A stretch of 64,000 bases of DNA from a bacterium. Its GTDB lineage: Bacteria > Zhuqueibacterota > Zhuqueibacteria > Residuimicrobiales > Oceaniaggregativiventaceae. Below the pieces are notes generated by a model. The model did not search any database. It was given only the letters and a program-made list of their open reading frames with translations, and had not been told where the DNA came from. Shown here piece by piece: positions 25,136 to 35,002 of the stretch (within the stretch, counting starts at the first letter, position 1; each line of letters starts with the position of its first letter). The position numbers and the translations under genes were made by a program. The stretch lies in contig JAKQNP010000023.1 in assembly GCA_029565675.1 (NCBI GenBank), positions 48,233 through 112,232 on the forward strand, read 5' to 3'.

Positions 25136-27811
25136 TTACCTTCGCGTCAACAAACTGACAGAAGCTGTGGAACGCGACACATCAAAGGCGGTCGCGCTGT
25201 AACTCTTCAGGTAGCTGGCTTTCGAGGTAAAAGTGTACTCGCAGCGGATAAACTGAGACTGAAGCAGATACTCCCTGTATCTGGTGCTATAATTGAGTTG
25301 GTACCAGTTGAGTGAATAGCTGTTGATCGGCAGATCGCGCAATTCGATCGACCATTTTTTGCTCCACAGAGAATTGTCCTGCAGACCATCGATGCGCACA
25401 TGTTCGATCGAACGATAGTCCGGAGCCAAGGTGCAGGTTACCTTGTAAGCATAGACCCAGCCTGAGGGATCGACCTGATTTTTCTCGCTGGTGAAAGACC
25501 GACCGGCAAAGGTCGGCTTTGGCAAATCATCGCCCAGCATGATAAAAGCATCGTTTTTCTCTTCCCGGGTTCCATCGTCGTTCAAAACCTGCATGACCAC
25601 GTATTGAACACTAAAGTTAACCGTTGCCAGGCTCTGGGCAAATTTGAGCAAATCGACTACCGGCACATTCATCGCGTTGCTGACCAGGTTGCCGACGCGG
25701 ACGACGAGATCGCCCGGTGGGCAATCTTGCGGGACTTTGGCCAGGATATCGCCGTCCTTCCAGCTGACGACGATCAAATCGGTCTCCTTGATCGTCACCC
25801 GCGATTTGCCGGACTCGAAAACGCCAAAGAACTCGCCGCGGACGCGCAGCGTGTCGCCGTAGACCGGCAAAAAATTGAAAACGTCGACGCCATCTTCTAT
25901 GCGGACTTCGGTGATCCGTGGCACGCGCACCTTGCTCTTGAACGGCCATTCGTTGCTTTTGATCTTCCCGACCTGCACCCATAAAACCGTTCCGGTCGCT
26001 CCTGCGGGCGAATAGACCGAAATCTGCGTATCGCTCCACGAACTGTAGTTGGTGGCAGCCACTCCGCCGAAAAAGACCTGGCTCGTGCCGCGGGTTTGAC
26101 CGAAATGTTCACCCTGGATGGTGACATAAGTATTCGGATAACCGCTGTCCGGCGAGACGGCGGTGATTTTCGGTTTGGCATCGAGGGTGAGTTGGATCTG
26201 CGGCAATTCGATCATTTTTTGAGTCGGCTGGCTCCAATCGATGTTGACGCTAAAATCGGCTGAATCGAGATGGGCGAATGTTTGCTCCGAATAGTTGTAA
26301 AAAACCCTCAGTTCGCTGGCCCCTGGATAGAGGCGATAGAGGTAACACGTGCCGTTATCGCCCGTATTCGCGCTGCGCCTGGTGCGGTAGGTTTCGCCGC
26401 CGATTTTGAGGATGTTCTGGGCAGCGGCGCCTTTGACCGGTTTTTTGTCCTGATCGACGATGGTCACCTTGCCGTTGTAGCTCCAGCCCAGCGGTTCGAG
26501 GGCGGCGGAGAGCTTTTTTGCCTCATCTGCGCCTTTGCCGGCCAGCGCGGTGCTGATATTCTGACGCAATTCGTTGATACCGCGCGGACCCTGTGCCAGC
26601 ACGGCCAGCGCATCGCTCAAAGAGAAATTGACGGCCGGCACTTTGCTGGTCGGATACGATTTGGTGTCGAAGGTCTTGATGACCCGTTTTGCCGGATCGC
26701 GGGTCAGGCTGATCAGGCAGCCGGCGCCAAAGCCCTCCTGGCTCGGGTAATCGATCCGGTCGGGCAGGGTGCCGAACAGCTGGCTGAAATAGTTGACCGA
26801 CGAGAGATTGAACAAATCGTGTTGGTCCAGATCGCCGCTTACCAGGTACTGCGAAACATAGGCATACTCTTCCAGCAGATAAACCCGTCCTTCGTGGTAA
26901 TAACCGACATCGTGGTTGATGCTGCCGCCCAATCCCCAGAGGCTTTTCGGCATACGGTTGTAAATCTCCATATACCGATTGTAGCCGCATAGCACGTGGT
27001 TCATATAGTGGCCGGTTTCATGCGCGATACTGATCAGAGGGGCATCGGGATTGAAAAAAAAGACCGCGTTCTTGCCGACTACCCAGTTATCAAATGCCTG
27101 GTAGTAATTTTTATCGCTGGGGCGAACGTCATATTTGAGGTTGCCGCGGATTTGCTGCCGCGCCGCTGTGCTGATCGTCGTTGGCAACTGGTTGAGCCAG
27201 ATATCGACGACTTGCTGCACCGTGTTGTACTGATTGGTCTGCTTGATCCAATTGGAAGAACCGGATTTCATTTTGTTGATGGCAAAAATCTTGCTGTCCG
27301 GCGGTTGATAGGCACCCGCAACTGCCTTTTGCAGTTTGGGTGAAAACGCTGCCAGCGGATAGACCGCTTCGCTGTCCTCAACTGCGCTCTCCAACATGGT
27401 CCACCAGCCGATATTGCCGTCGTTTTTATGGATGGCCGCGTTGTCGATTTCGCCGTAATAGAACAGCGTGGTCCGCTCCTCCGGGTCCACGGAAATGCGG
27501 ATCTCGACCTCGCCGGTGCCGATATAATCAACATAAAAGGGCTCAGCAGCATCGATTGTCAGCGCCGGGCCATCGGCAATTGAAAAAACCCGGAACTTGC
27601 CGCTGCCGCCTTGCGGAAAATGAAAGGTACAACCGCTTATCGGATCGTCGATAGCGATCGGCTGACTTCCGGCAACGGTGTACTCCTGGAAAGAATCGAG
27701 TTTCCATTCCCCAAGCTCGACGGCGGACGGGCTGTTGGGACTGTTTTTGTGACAACCCAAAACCAACAACGCAACGAAAAAGAGCACAACTGCATGGCGC
27801 AATATAGACAC
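25136..27811 (-). CDS. HExxH lipoprotein with two IPT/TIG domains (paralogue 1)
   Basis: The 891-residue protein has a lipoprotein signal (LLVLGC, Cys20). HETGHYMNH at about 264-272 is a zincin motif (HExxH), and EEYAY near 310 may supply the third zinc ligand. This suggests a metallopeptidase of a family I do not recognise. Two IPT/TIG immunoglobulin-like domains follow at about 545-630 and 632-720. It is closely similar along its full length to the next gene upstream, at 28080-30743, so the pair arose by tandem duplication. The start is GTG with AGGGA very close; a TTG three codons later has better spacing. It is likely displayed at the cell surface or in the periplasm. The substrate is unknown. 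Confidence 0.78.
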   Translation of the reverse strand: MSILRHAVVLFFVALLVLGCHKNSPNSPSAVELGEWKLDSFQEYTVAGSQPIAIDDPISGCTFHFPQGGSGKFRVFSIADGPALTIDAAEPFYVDYIGTGEVEIRISVDPEERTTLFYYGEIDNAAIHKNDGNIGWWTMLESAVEDSEAVYPLAAFSPKLQKAVAGAYQPPDSKIFAINKMKSGSSNWIKQTNQYNTVQQVVDIWLNQLPTTISTAARQQIRGNLKYDVRPSDKNYYQAFDNWVVGKNAVFFFNPDAPLISIAHETGHYMNHVLCGYNRYMEIYNRMPKSLWGLGGSINHDVGYYHEGRVYLLEEYAYVSQYLVSGDLDQHDLFNLSSVNYFSQLFGTLPDRIDYPSQEGFGAGCLISLTRDPAKRVIKTFDTKSYPTSKVPAVNFSLSDALAVLAQGPRGINELRQNISTALAGKGADEAKKLSAALEPLGWSYNGKVTIVDQDKKPVKGAAAQNILKIGGETYRTRRSANTGDNGTCYLYRLYPGASELRVFYNYSEQTFAHLDSADFSVNIDWSQPTQKMIELPQIQLTLDAKPKITAVSPDSGYPNTYVTIQGEHFGQTRGTSQVFFGGVAATNYSSWSDTQISVYSPAGATGTVLWVQVGKIKSNEWPFKSKVRVPRITEVRIEDGVDVFNFLPVYGDTLRVRGEFFGVFESGKSRVTIKETDLIVVSWKDGDILAKVPQDCPPGDLVVRVGNLVSNAMNVPVVDLLKFAQSLATVNFSVQYVVMQVLNDDGTREEKNDAFIMLGDDLPKPTFAGRSFTSEKNQVDPSGWVYAYKVTCTLAPDYRSIEHVRIDGLQDNSLWSKKWSIELRDLPINSYSLNWYQLNYSTRYREYLLQSQFIRCEYTFTSKASYLKSYSATAFDVSRSTASVSLLTRR

Positions 27812-27862
27812 TCCCTTCCGATCCGTAACATCCCTGACTGAGTTGCCATGGTTAGCGAAAAC

Positions 27863-27917
27863 CTATCTGTTGTCGTAGAGGCAACCGGGGAATCCCAGCC
27901 TCCCGCAGCCCAGATAG
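27863..27917 (-). repeat. Inverted repeat in the leader of paralogue 1
   Basis: CTATCTG (27863-27869) and CAGATAG (27911-27917) are complementary and enclose a GC-rich 41-base loop with further short pairings. It lies upstream of the paralogue 1 start. A motif GCTCC(C)TTTTTACTC is shared with the leader of paralogue 2. A structured leader RNA is possible but not established. Confidence 0.3.
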
Positions 27918-28079
27918 ACATTGCCTGGCTCAATGCCGGTAAAACCGTTTGCTTGTGCAAGAGTAAAAAGGAGCTATAGAATGCTGCTGCCGTCGCGCAT
28001 CGACAGCCCTTTTTCGTGTTTGATCATCCTCGATTCATTTTGCATCGGCATATGCGCTGCCAAAAACTTAAAGGCTGCA

Positions 28080-30743
28080 TCATTTGGTAAAAAAAGTGAT
28101 ATTGGCAATGACACTCGAAATATCAAATGCGGTCGCAGTAAAACTTTTAACACCGATAGATTTTGATGTAAAAACATAGCTGCAGCGAACCAACTGCGAT
28201 GCAGACATGTCTCCTCGCGCCCCTGTGCTGTAACGGACTTGTTTAAAGTCAGGATCATAATATTGCAGGGGAATATTCTTGATTTCGACCGAGTAGGTCG
28301 TGCACTTGGTGCTATAGTCTTCAACGCCGTCTACGCGCAGGCTCGCGATCGAGCGATAGTCAGGCGCCAGCGTACCGCTGATTTTGTAATAGTATCGCCA
28401 GCCGACTTCATTGACCTGGTTCTTTTCGCTGACAAAAGCGCGGCCGGCAAAAGTTGGTTTTGGCAAATCATCGCCCAATGGAAGAAAAAAGGCGTACTCT
28501 GTACCTCGGGAGCCGTCATCATAATTGACTTGCATGGTGAAGGTCTGGATGTTGAACTTGATCGATTGGAGGCTCTGGGCATATTCGAGCACATCGAAGA
28601 CCGGTACATTCACCGCGTTGCTGATCAGAGTGCCAAGGCGGACGACGAGATCGCCCGGCGGGCAATCCTGCGGGACTTTCGCCAGGATATCGCCATCGCT
28701 CCAGCTGACGGTGATCAAATCGGTCTCCCCGATCGTCACCCTCGATTTGCCGGATTCAAAGACGCCAAAGAACTCGCCTCGAATGCGCAGCGTGTCGCCG
28801 TAGATCGGCAAAAAATTGCTAACATCCACGCCATCTTCCATGCGCACTTCAGTGATCCTCGGCACGCGCAACTCGCTCTTGAACGGCCATTCGTTGCTCT
28901 TTTTCTTGTCGACCTCTACCCACAGAACTGTTCCGGTCGCTCCTTCCGGCGAGTAAACGGTAATTTCAGTATCAGACCACCAATTGTAGTCGGTCGCCGC
29001 TACTCCGCCGAAAAAGACCCGGCTGGTGCCGCGGGTTTGGCCGAAATGTTCACCATTGATCCTGACATAGGTTTTGGGATAGCCGCCGTCCGGCGAGACC
29101 GCAGTGATTTTCGGCTTGGCATCGATGTTGATCTGAATCTGCGGCAACTCGATCGACTGGTTGGTCGGTTTGCTCCAATCGATATTGATGGCAAAATCGG
29201 CCGAATCCAGATGGGCGAACTCTTGCTCCGAATAGTTGTAAAAAACCCTCAGTTCGCTGGTCCCCGGATAGAGGCGATAGAGGTGGCAGATGCCGTCATC
29301 GCTCGCGTTCAAGGTGCGTCTGGTGCTGTAGGTTTCGTTGCCTATTTTGATGATGCTCTGGGCGGCGGCGCCTTTAACCGGTTTGTTATCCTGATCGACG
29401 ATGGTCACCTTGCCGTGATAGCTCCAGCCCAACGGTTCGAGAGCGGCGGACATCTTTTTCGTCTCGTCAGGGCCTTTTCCGGCAAGCGCGGTGCTGATCG
29501 TCTGGCGCAATTCGTCGATATTGCGCGGACCCTGCGCCAGCACGGCGAGAGCGTCGCTCAAGGAAAAATTGAGGACGGGTACCTTGCTGGTCGGATAGTT
29601 CGTGGTGTCGAAGGTTTTGATGATTTGTTTCGATGCGTCGCGGGTCAGGCTGATCAGACAGCCGGCGCCAAAACCCTCCTGGCTTGGATAATCGATTCGA
29701 TCGGGTTTGGTGCCGAACATCTGGCTGAAATAGTTGGTGTTGGCCACATTGAAAAGATCGTAACTGTCCACCTCGCCTGTAATCAGATATTGCGAGACAT
29801 AGGCGTATTCTTCCAGCAGATAAACCCTGCCCTCGTGATAGTAGCCCAGATCATGCGTGATGCTGCCGCCCAGGCCCCACAATTTGGCAGGCATGAGCTT
29901 GTAGATTTCTATGTAGCGGTTGTATCCGCACATCACGTGGTTCATATAGTGGCCGACTTCGTGGGCAATGGTCACCAGTCCGGCATCGGATTGGAAAAAA
30001 AAGACCGCATTTTTGCCGACCACCCAGTTGTCGAACGCCTGGTAGTAATTTTTGTCACTTGGGCGTACATCGTAGCTGAGGTCACCCCGGATTTGTTGAC
30101 GCGCTTCTGTACTGATCGATGCCGGCAACTGGTTGAGCCAGACGTCGATAACTTGCTGCACCGTGTTGAACTGATTGGTCTGTTTGATCCAATCTGAAGA
30201 GCCGGCTTTTATTTGGTTGATTGCAAAAACCTTGCTGTTCGGTGGTTGATAACCTCCGGCAGCGGCTTTTTGCAGTTTGGTGGAAAAAGCTGCCAGCGGA
30301 TAAACCGCTTCGCTGTCCTCGACTGCGCTCTCCAACATGGTCCACCAGCCGATATTGCCGTCGCTCTTGTGGATGGCCGCATTGTCGATCTCGCCGTAAT
30401 AGAGAAGCGTGGTCCGCTCTTCCGGGTCCACGGGAATGCGGATCTCGACCTCGCCGGTGCCGAGATAGTCGACATAAAAGGGCTGCGAGGCATCGATTCC
30501 CAGCTCCGGGCCATCGGCAATGGAGAAAACCCGGAACTTGCCGCTGCCGCCTTGCGGAAAATGAAAGGTACAACCGCTGATTGGATCGTCGATGTCGAGC
30601 GACTGACTTCCGGCAACGGTGTACTCGCGAAACTGATCGAATTGCCACTCACCCGATTCGACCGTGGAAGGACTGTTGGGGCTGTCTTTCTGACAACCCA
30701 TAAGCAACAGCACAACAAACAACAACAGAGAATACTTTTTCAT
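28080..30743 (-). CDS. HExxH lipoprotein with two IPT/TIG domains (paralogue 2)
   Basis: The 887-residue protein starts MKKYSLLLFVVLLLMGC (lipobox Cys17) with AAAGGA before the ATG. HEVGHYMNH at about 261-269 and EEYAY downstream repeat the putative zinc site of paralogue 1. The two TIG domains are also conserved. The two proteins align almost without gaps; they differ most in the C-terminal 150 residues, which suggests divergence of a binding or display domain. About 270 bases separate the genes, so each may have its own promoter. It lies next to the fkp operon on the same strand. As in paralogue 1, metallopeptidase activity is an inference from the zinc motif. Confidence 0.78.
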   Translation of the reverse strand: MKKYSLLLFVVLLLMGCQKDSPNSPSTVESGEWQFDQFREYTVAGSQSLDIDDPISGCTFHFPQGGSGKFRVFSIADGPELGIDASQPFYVDYLGTGEVEIRIPVDPEERTTLLYYGEIDNAAIHKSDGNIGWWTMLESAVEDSEAVYPLAAFSTKLQKAAAGGYQPPNSKVFAINQIKAGSSDWIKQTNQFNTVQQVIDVWLNQLPASISTEARQQIRGDLSYDVRPSDKNYYQAFDNWVVGKNAVFFFQSDAGLVTIAHEVGHYMNHVMCGYNRYIEIYKLMPAKLWGLGGSITHDLGYYHEGRVYLLEEYAYVSQYLITGEVDSYDLFNVANTNYFSQMFGTKPDRIDYPSQEGFGAGCLISLTRDASKQIIKTFDTTNYPTSKVPVLNFSLSDALAVLAQGPRNIDELRQTISTALAGKGPDETKKMSAALEPLGWSYHGKVTIVDQDNKPVKGAAAQSIIKIGNETYSTRRTLNASDDGICHLYRLYPGTSELRVFYNYSEQEFAHLDSADFAINIDWSKPTNQSIELPQIQINIDAKPKITAVSPDGGYPKTYVRINGEHFGQTRGTSRVFFGGVAATDYNWWSDTEITVYSPEGATGTVLWVEVDKKKSNEWPFKSELRVPRITEVRMEDGVDVSNFLPIYGDTLRIRGEFFGVFESGKSRVTIGETDLITVSWSDGDILAKVPQDCPPGDLVVRLGTLISNAVNVPVFDVLEYAQSLQSIKFNIQTFTMQVNYDDGSRGTEYAFFLPLGDDLPKPTFAGRAFVSEKNQVNEVGWRYYYKISGTLAPDYRSIASLRVDGVEDYSTKCTTYSVEIKNIPLQYYDPDFKQVRYSTGARGDMSASQLVRCSYVFTSKSIGVKSFTATAFDISSVIANITFFTK

Positions 30744-30998
30744 GGATCAATCCTTTCCTGTCCTGCTCCAGTGATGATTCGCCGCAGCGCGCCGATGTAA
30801 TGAAAGAGTAAAAAGGGAGCAAGGCCGCAACCCGACGCGACTGAGCTTGGCCGCAGGGACAGGTGGGCCGCCATTCCTCCGCCTTAAAATAGGGAAAAAA
30901 AGCCCAAGTGCAGAGGCAATTTTTCGCCGGGCAACCAGAGAAATTTTGTTAACAAAGCTCCATTGCGGTGGACGGGCACTCGACTCAACGCCAGCCGT

Positions 30999-33923
30999 TT
31001 ACAGCACCGTGGTGCGGATACCGTAGGGGTCGACATTGAAATCGAAAAATCGCGCCCTGTCGTTGGGGGGATTTTCTTCGAGGTTTTGCCGAATGCGTTG
31101 TGCATCAGCGCCATTGGCGGTGACCAGTAGCAGAAATCCGCCGCCGCCGGCACCGAGCAATTTGGCGCCGATCGTCCAGGTCGACACACGATCGAGAATC
31201 GCCTCGATTTCGGGCGTCGTGGAACCGCTGTCCAGCCTTTTGTTGCATTCCCAGGCGGCACCGATTTTGGCGCCGAAATCATCCAGACGGCGGTGGTCGA
31301 GATCCTCTTTCATCGCCAATGCCAGTTCTTTCAATTCATCCAGAGTCTGCAGCACCTGCCGTTCGCGGTTGAGATAGCGGCCGATAATCTGGCGCAGGAT
31401 ATTTTTGGCCATGCGGCGTTGGCCGGTGTAATAGAGCAAAAAGCGATCGCCGGGCCGCACGCCCGGAGGAACCAGCGTGGTCCAGGATAAAACAGGATCC
31501 TGCTGATATCCGGGAGCGGTTTGGATCAACTTGACGCCGCCGGCCGCACCGCCGATCTGATCCTGCCAGCCGCCGCCGGTGGTCATCAATTGCTCCATGG
31601 CGCTGGTCCGCGCGAACAGTTCATCGCGGGGGATCTCCCTGCCGGTCAATCGACCCAGAGTGGCGATAATACCGGCGCCGAGAATACTCGAAGTACCCAG
31701 CCCTGAACCGGCAGGCAAAGCGCTAAACAGAGTCAAATCGACGCCGCCGCCGAACCGGGTAAAAAATGTGCGCAAATCGCCATCCACCTCGGCCGGCACC
31801 AATCCGGAAGCCACAAAAGCGGATTTGGGCAAGGAACACCAGTCCGTTGGGTCGTGGAAATCAAACAACTCGGCAAAACCGCGGATCACCGCGCTGGCGC
31901 CGAGATCGATCGAATTGATGCGGATCACTGGTTCGGCATTGCGCTTGGCGATCACCTGGATCGGATATTGGCCGTTCAGGGTAACCGCAGCGTTGAGCAC
32001 CGTACCGCCGAGATCGAAACAAACCGGCGGCGTATCGGACCAACCGCCGGCGAAATCGAGCCTCGCCGGCACCACCGTCCATACCACCTCATCGGTGCGG
32101 ATGCGCAATTTTTCACAATCGGCGCGAGTGTCGAAATGCGCCACTTCGGCGTCAACTGCCGAGCGGATGTCGGCAAAGGCGCGATCCTGCCATTCTTGTG
32201 CCTGGCGCAGGGCGGCGGTATTGTTGTTGCGTTCAGCCCGGCGCCGGACAAACATGTACAAGAGGTATTCGAGATGAGCCCGCCGGGTAAAGCCGTTGGT
32301 CGCGGACAACAGCCGCGACAATCCCAGGGCAATGCCTTCCTCGTCTTCCGGTGAGCGGCAAAGCTGCAACAGCTCCTCGAGAGAGGCAGGATCGTTATCC
32401 GCTTCCCCTGCCTGCCAGAGTGCGACTGCCGCGCGGCGCGAAATTTCCGCCGACTGTTCCAACAGCCGCTGCTGATTCACCTGCGCGAGAACCTCTTGCA
32501 TCGACAATCGCGGCGCTCCGGGATCATCGACCCTGCCTTCCGCCAAAGGCAAAGCGGATTCCACCGCAATCCGCGGATCCAATGAGCGCGGAAAAAGTCG
32601 AGCCGTCCACAACTCCTGTTCGACACCCGCAGGCCACAGCTGCCGGTCGGATAACCCGAACAGAGAGCGCATTTCAGACCACGGACGATTGCAAAAGGTT
32701 GCCTGCTGATCATTTTTGAACGAATCGTCGATGCCGTATAAAACCGCTGTCCAGTCGTGCTCGCCGATAGGCAACAGGGCCAACCCCAGACCGCGGGACA
32801 ACCGAATCGGTCCACACCCGGCCGGCAGTCCGGTGAGCAGATTTTCGCCTTCGAGCTGTATCAGGCTGTCGAGAATGCAGCCTTCGATGAGCGCAGGACT
32901 TTCGGCGGCGATCGCCGAGTTTTCGATAAACGTATTAAAGATGAAACAATTCTTCAGGTGCGGAAACAAACGGGCGTTGGAACGGCTGCTGTTGCGAAAA
33001 TTGCATAAAGCAGCGGCTGTGGTCAGCGTATAATAGTTTTGCAGCAGCTCGCGGCTGCGGCCAATGTGAAAAAAACCACAGAAATGCAGCAAAGAGACTG
33101 AAAACCCGATCCCGTGCAGCGGTTTGCCACCCGGCAAGTCGGATTTGCCCATCACCGCGAAAAGAATTTGATGGTAGAGATTGTCGTTGCGCTCGCCCCG
33201 GCGGTAAAAATCGAGCAACTCCCGGCAGTCGAGCATCCTCTGCACGGCATCCGGCGCCAAATTGAGAATGCCGGTATCGATCCAAACCCGATAGCCGGGA
33301 TCGACTGCACCGGCGCGCTGCAGCGCATGGAGATCCGGTTTTTGCAGAAAATCGTCAACCGCCAGCACCTGCCCGGCTTGCGGGCTTTGTCGGACCGCAT
33401 AGACACCGTAACGACTGCCGTTGGCAGGATCGTCCGGATAGGCAACGCCGGTAATCCCCTGCGACGCGAATGCGATTTGCCTGGCATCAAAATGCAACAA
33501 CACATCGCCGGAAACGACAATCACCTGGCCGTCCTGAAGCGCAGGCAAAGTCTGATAAGTATCAACCATCACATCGAAAAGAGCGCGATAACGGGACGTC
33601 GGCAAGGGAGCGAACAATTTGCCGAGGGGAGAATAGGCAGGCAAGCGCCGACTGTCACCGCCGGAATGCATCAGCAAAATCCGCCGATTGTTAAACGCGC
33701 GGGAAAAATCGCCGGCCGCCTGCTGCAACAGGTGATCGAGAACCACCAGAGTGCTGCCGCCTGAGCCGATGCGCTTGCCTCCGGGATCGGCCAAAACCAG
33801 GAATTCGCTTTCTGCGGGCAAATGGCCGTGCAGACGACGCCAGGCCAACTGCTCGCGATAGCCAGCTGCCTGCTGCTCGTTGGCAGCAGTCAGAATCACC
33901 TGATCAAAGGGAAAAGATTGCAT
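30999..33923 (-). CDS. fkp: Bifunctional L-fucokinase/GDP-L-fucose pyrophosphorylase
   Basis: The 974-residue cytoplasmic enzyme salvages L-fucose to GDP-fucose in two steps, as in Bacteroides Fkp. The N-terminal half is the pyrophosphorylase, with GSGGSTL near 55 and GGDSRRLPAYSPLGK near 88-102 at the nucleotide site. A beta-helix-like middle follows. From about residue 615 a GHMP kinase domain takes over: RLDFAGGWSDTPP, the ATP loop LPAGSGLGTSS near 733 and GAGGGGF near 921. The length and domain order match the family. AAGG lies before the ATG. Neighbours on the same strand are an outer-membrane protein and a DUF4954-like protein. The GDP-fucose could decorate surface polysaccharide, as in gut Bacteroides. 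Confidence 0.92.
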   Translation of the reverse strand: MQSFPFDQVILTAANEQQAAGYREQLAWRRLHGHLPAESEFLVLADPGGKRIGSGGSTLVVLDHLLQQAAGDFSRAFNNRRILLMHSGGDSRRLPAYSPLGKLFAPLPTSRYRALFDVMVDTYQTLPALQDGQVIVVSGDVLLHFDARQIAFASQGITGVAYPDDPANGSRYGVYAVRQSPQAGQVLAVDDFLQKPDLHALQRAGAVDPGYRVWIDTGILNLAPDAVQRMLDCRELLDFYRRGERNDNLYHQILFAVMGKSDLPGGKPLHGIGFSVSLLHFCGFFHIGRSRELLQNYYTLTTAAALCNFRNSSRSNARLFPHLKNCFIFNTFIENSAIAAESPALIEGCILDSLIQLEGENLLTGLPAGCGPIRLSRGLGLALLPIGEHDWTAVLYGIDDSFKNDQQATFCNRPWSEMRSLFGLSDRQLWPAGVEQELWTARLFPRSLDPRIAVESALPLAEGRVDDPGAPRLSMQEVLAQVNQQRLLEQSAEISRRAAVALWQAGEADNDPASLEELLQLCRSPEDEEGIALGLSRLLSATNGFTRRAHLEYLLYMFVRRRAERNNNTAALRQAQEWQDRAFADIRSAVDAEVAHFDTRADCEKLRIRTDEVVWTVVPARLDFAGGWSDTPPVCFDLGGTVLNAAVTLNGQYPIQVIAKRNAEPVIRINSIDLGASAVIRGFAELFDFHDPTDWCSLPKSAFVASGLVPAEVDGDLRTFFTRFGGGVDLTLFSALPAGSGLGTSSILGAGIIATLGRLTGREIPRDELFARTSAMEQLMTTGGGWQDQIGGAAGGVKLIQTAPGYQQDPVLSWTTLVPPGVRPGDRFLLYYTGQRRMAKNILRQIIGRYLNRERQVLQTLDELKELALAMKEDLDHRRLDDFGAKIGAAWECNKRLDSGSTTPEIEAILDRVSTWTIGAKLLGAGGGGFLLLVTANGADAQRIRQNLEENPPNDRARFFDFNVDPYGIRTTVL

Positions 33924-34015
33924 CGGCTTAAACCTTTGCTTTAAAAGAAAGGCTTATACAGAAATTCAACAATAGATTGACGGGTTTTATGCTTACAGAA
34001 TCAGACGTGCAGGAT

Positions 34016-34744
34016 TTACAGAGATACCTGGACGCCGGCGGCAAGATAGTGAAAAAGCGAAAAGGTGTAAACCGAGTCGTTGTCCGCACCGCCTTCGAGA
34101 ATGCGATAACCGATGCGCGCGGAGATGCGCTCGTCAACCCGATAGGTAGCCGCCAGCAACACATCTTCTGCCCGGCCTTGCGGTGCTGCCAGAGCGTCGC
34201 CGTCAAGCAAAATTCCGAAAGGACCGGCGAAACGCCAATCGGCATGAAAGTGCAGAATCGGCACGAATCCAACATTGGGTTTGCTGCTCTTCTGGCGGCC
34301 GTCGCTGAGGGCGATTTCCGCATCGCGGATCTTGGCGGTGAATCCCAGGGCCAAATTGAGACTCTCGGTTTTTTTAAGCGCATAGCGGTAGGTCAATCGA
34401 TAGGAATTAAAACGATAATCTGCATAAAGAGGAGTGCCAGGGGCAAAGGTTTTGCCCTGGAAGAAAATTTCGCGATCCACCTGGCCGCCGGCCTGCACCG
34501 CAAGCGGGGCAAAGAGCGCCAGCAGGGTATGGCGGTCGCCCCAGGTATAGCCAAGACGCACACGGTAATAGGCCTCCGGATCGGTTTCGAGCTCCTCAGA
34601 CAGCGAAAACAAGGTGCCGGTGTCGCCGGGGATCCGCAGGTCGTTGTAGCCGCTGCTGACGCGGCCAAGCTCCACTTCCACCATAAATTGTCCGTAACTG
34701 ACAGCGGTAAATAATAAAAACAGACAAATCATCCATTTCCACAT
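34016..34744 (-). CDS. Putative outer-membrane beta-barrel protein
   Basis: The 242-residue protein has a signal peptide (ICLFLLFTAVSYGQ). About ten amphipathic beta-strands follow (YYRVRLGYTW, RLTYRYAL, NLALGFTAKI, ARIGYRILEGG), and a final strand ends FHYLAAGVQVSL. AAAAGGA precedes the ATG. It lies between fkp and the DUF4954-like gene on the same strand, with gaps of 92 and 258 bases. Small barrels of this type may be channels, adhesins or structural proteins. No specific family was recognised. Confidence 0.7.
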   Translation of the reverse strand: MWKWMICLFLLFTAVSYGQFMVEVELGRVSSGYNDLRIPGDTGTLFSLSEELETDPEAYYRVRLGYTWGDRHTLLALFAPLAVQAGGQVDREIFFQGKTFAPGTPLYADYRFNSYRLTYRYALKKTESLNLALGFTAKIRDAEIALSDGRQKSSKPNVGFVPILHFHADWRFAGPFGILLDGDALAAPQGRAEDVLLAATYRVDERISARIGYRILEGGADNDSVYTFSLFHYLAAGVQVSL

Positions 34745-35002
34745 AAGATATCCTTTTCGCTAAAAGCTCGTTGCGTGTTTGCAGCGAAATCGGTCGACTG
34801 CATGGGTATGGGATAAAATAGGGGTTTAGGGTGTGAAAACAAAACGAAAAAGCTCTGATCCCCGCACACTCGCGAACATCATCCCTCCTTCTGATTCGCA
34901 TCAGATAGATGTCTGCGCTGCCCGTTTGTTTCGATTGAAATGGAATCTTTTGTGATCAAACTGTGAAAAGCCGCCTTTTTTCGCTTGTTCTGGCAAAAAT
35001 GG

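Noticed and set aside
27841..27975. Cyclic-di-GMP (GEMM) riboswitch before TIG lipoprotein 1
   Set aside because: Short GCAAAC- and CCGGTTGCC-like words are present, but the consensus core spacing and the GACGCAAAGCC block are missing.
28239..30197. 652-codon plus-strand frame opposite TIG lipoprotein 2
   Set aside because: Antisense shadow; its repeats of similar words only mirror the paralogous gene, where a shorter open frame exists at the matching place.
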